This document shows positions 5,316-6,682 of a DNA stretch of 6,682 nt, in pieces. The stretch is from contig JAGWPI010000228.1 of assembly GCA_028877005.1 (NCBI GenBank), positions 1 to 6,682 of the forward strand. The letters are read 5' to 3'. Made by a program: the position numbers and the translations under genes. The DNA comes from Bacteroidota bacterium. GTDB lineage: Bacteria; Bacteroidota; Bacteroidia; Chitinophagales; Chitinophagaceae. The notes under the pieces were generated by a model that was not told where the DNA came from, made no database searches, and saw only the letters and a program-made list of their open reading frames with translations. Within the stretch, counting starts at the first letter, position 1; each line of letters opens with the position of its first letter.

Positions 5316-6682
5316 TTCTTCTATTGGCATTACTACCGCCTGCTATCATTGTGGTGAAGACTGTGGCACAAAACCCATTCAGGCATACGATAAAAATTTT
5401 TGTTGCGATGGCTGCAAATCAGTGTATGAAATATTGAACAAAACCGGTATGTGCGATTATTATTCCATTAGTAATAACCCGGGTAATAGCCAAAAAATAA
5501 AAATACGTGAAAATCAGTTTGCTTTTTTAGATGATGCATCTGTACAGAAGGCCCTTACCGTTTTTAAAGATGACAAACAAACACATGTAACTTTTTATTT
5601 ACCGCATATGCATTGCAGTAGCTGCTTATGGCTAATAGAAAACTTGCATCGCCTTAATGAACATATTATTAGTAGCAAAGTAAATTTTACACGAAAAGAA
5701 GCAGATATTGTATTTAATCATACACACATCTCAATGCGAAATGTAGCTGAATTATTAACTTCTATTGGTTATGAACCATACATTAGCCTTCAAAACTTAC
5801 AGCAAAACAAACCACGAATCAATCAATCTAAAATCTACAAATTAGGGGTAGCCGGTTTCTGTTTTGCTAATATTATGCTTTTAAGCTTTCCTGAATATTT
5901 GGGTATTGATGATAAAGAACAAAATCTTACAAGTTTATTCAGGTACATGAGTGTTTTATTAAGCCTACCTGTTGTATTTTATGCTGCTACTGAATTTTAT
6001 AATAGTGCGTTTAAAAGCTTAAAGCATAAATACTTAAACATTGATACACCAATCGTTTTAGCAATATGGGTAACATTTATTAGGAGTATAATTGAAATAT
6101 TTACCAATACAGGTAGTGGTTATTTAGATAGCATGAGTGGAATTGTTTTCTTTATGCTTGTGGGCAGAATTTTGCAAGATAAAACATATGAACAACTGAA
6201 TTTTGACAGAGATTATACAGCTTATTTTCCTATAGCTGTATCGCGCATTAAAAATAATATGGAAGAAATTGTAACCCTGCCCAATATTCAATTAGATGAT
6301 ACATTACGAATTCACCATCAGGAGCTGATACCTGCAGATGGCATTTTAACAAAAGGGAATGCATTAATTGATTATAGTTTTGTTACAGGAGAAAGTTTTC
6401 CTGTAGAAAAACAAATGGGAGAAATGATTTACGCAGGAGGCAAACAATTAGGAAGTAATATAGAAATTTTAGTAATAAAAGAAGTTGCACAAAGCTATTT
6501 AACCAAACTTTGGAATAGAAGTACATTTAAAGAAGCAGAACAAAAAAACAAACATTCATTTGTTGATGCGCTTAGCCGCTATTTTACATGGATTGTGTTT
6601 GCCATAGCTGCAATTGCAGGCTTGTACTGGTACGTTAATGATGTGTCTAAAATGTGGCAAGCCATAACAGCGGTATTAATAG
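5308..6682 (+). CDS. ccoI: CcoI/FixI-type copper-translocating P1B ATPase, N-terminal part (3' end outside window)
   Basis: The frame is open from the ATG at 5308 to the window edge, 458 codons. Residues 12-49 form a cysteine-rich metal-binding region (C12, C15, C19, then FCCDGC at 31-36 and C49), as in the putative metal-binding domain found at the front of CcoI-like ATPases. An HMA domain follows with its CxxC in HMHCSSCLWLIE (C103, C106). Membrane helices are visible at about 178-196, 213-230, 246-268, 276-290 and 409-430. The actuator domain carries IPADG (335-339) and VTGES (359-363). The CPC-type transmembrane motif and the DKTGT phosphorylation loop lie past the edge and cannot be checked. 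CcoI proteins export copper across the inner membrane for assembly of the CuB centre in cbb3-type cytochrome c oxidase. In this phylum ccoS and ccoN genes usually follow, which is expected but unseen here. The gene overlaps the RIC-like gene upstream by 8 bp. Confidence 0.9.
   Translation, partial: MSNSSIGITTACYHCGEDCGTKPIQAYDKNFCCDGCKSVYEILNKTGMCDYYSISNNPGNSQKIKIRENQFAFLDDASVQKALTVFKDDKQTHVTFYLPHMHCSSCLWLIENLHRLNEHIISSKVNFTRKEADIVFNHTHISMRNVAELLTSIGYEPYISLQNLQQNKPRINQSKIYKLGVAGFCFANIMLLSFPEYLGIDDKEQNLTSLFRYMSVLLSLPVVFYAATEFYNSAFKSLKHKYLNIDTPIVLAIWVTFIRSIIEIFTNTGSGYLDSMSGIVFFMLVGRILQDKTYEQLNFDRDYTAYFPIAVSRIKNNMEEIVTLPNIQLDDTLRIHHQELIPADGILTKGNALIDYSFVTGESFPVEKQMGEMIYAGGKQLGSNIEILVIKEVAQSYLTKLWNRSTFKEAEQKNKHSFVDALSRYFTWIVFAIAAIAGLYWYVNDVSKMWQAITAVLI

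Noticed and set aside
1..6682. Mobile element, CRISPR, defence or toxin-antitoxin system
   Set aside because: No transposase, integrase, phage, nuclease or toxin-like gene, no regular repeats and no flanking target duplications were seen. Composition is even across the window.

Overview
The window looks like chromosomal DNA of a Bacteroidota bacterium, most likely a Chitinophagaceae-like or related lineage. This rests on the high A+T content, the scarcity of Shine-Dalgarno sequences, and the family style of the proteins: a Kup C-terminus, a GHL10 lipid-exported hydrolase and a CcoI-type ATPase with the N-terminal cysteine-rich domain. The taxonomic guess is by recognition, not by a search.

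Layout from left to right. The end of a Kup potassium transporter (+, cut by the window start) runs convergently into a secreted GHL10/DUF187 glycoside hydrolase (-), with only 22 bp between their stops. Upstream of the hydrolase, on the same strand, are a MarR-family regulator and a radical SAM/SPASM protein. These two are separated by 22 bp and probably share a transcript. A 130-bp divergent intergenic region separates them from a membrane-anchored GH25 lysozyme-like protein (+). A 120-bp intergenic region with candidate regulatory sites follows. Then comes a two-gene unit (+): a small hemerythrin/RIC-like four-helix protein whose stop overlaps the start of a CcoI/FixI-type copper P-type ATPase, which is cut by the window end.

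The most interesting part is the right third. The RIC-like protein keeps some but not all of the di-iron ligands of YtfE/ScdA, and it is translationally coupled to the ATPase that supplies copper for cbb3 oxidase maturation. Upstream of it are two FNR/CRP-like dyads 22 bp apart and a plausible promoter. Together they suggest an oxygen- or NO-responsive respiratory maturation operon, which is an inference. The remainder is ordinary housekeeping or envelope content: potassium uptake, two probable cell-wall hydrolases, and an orphan radical SAM enzyme with a regulator. I see no tRNA, rRNA, CRISPR array, insertion sequence or phage gene, and no gene-free stretch longer than about 180 bp.
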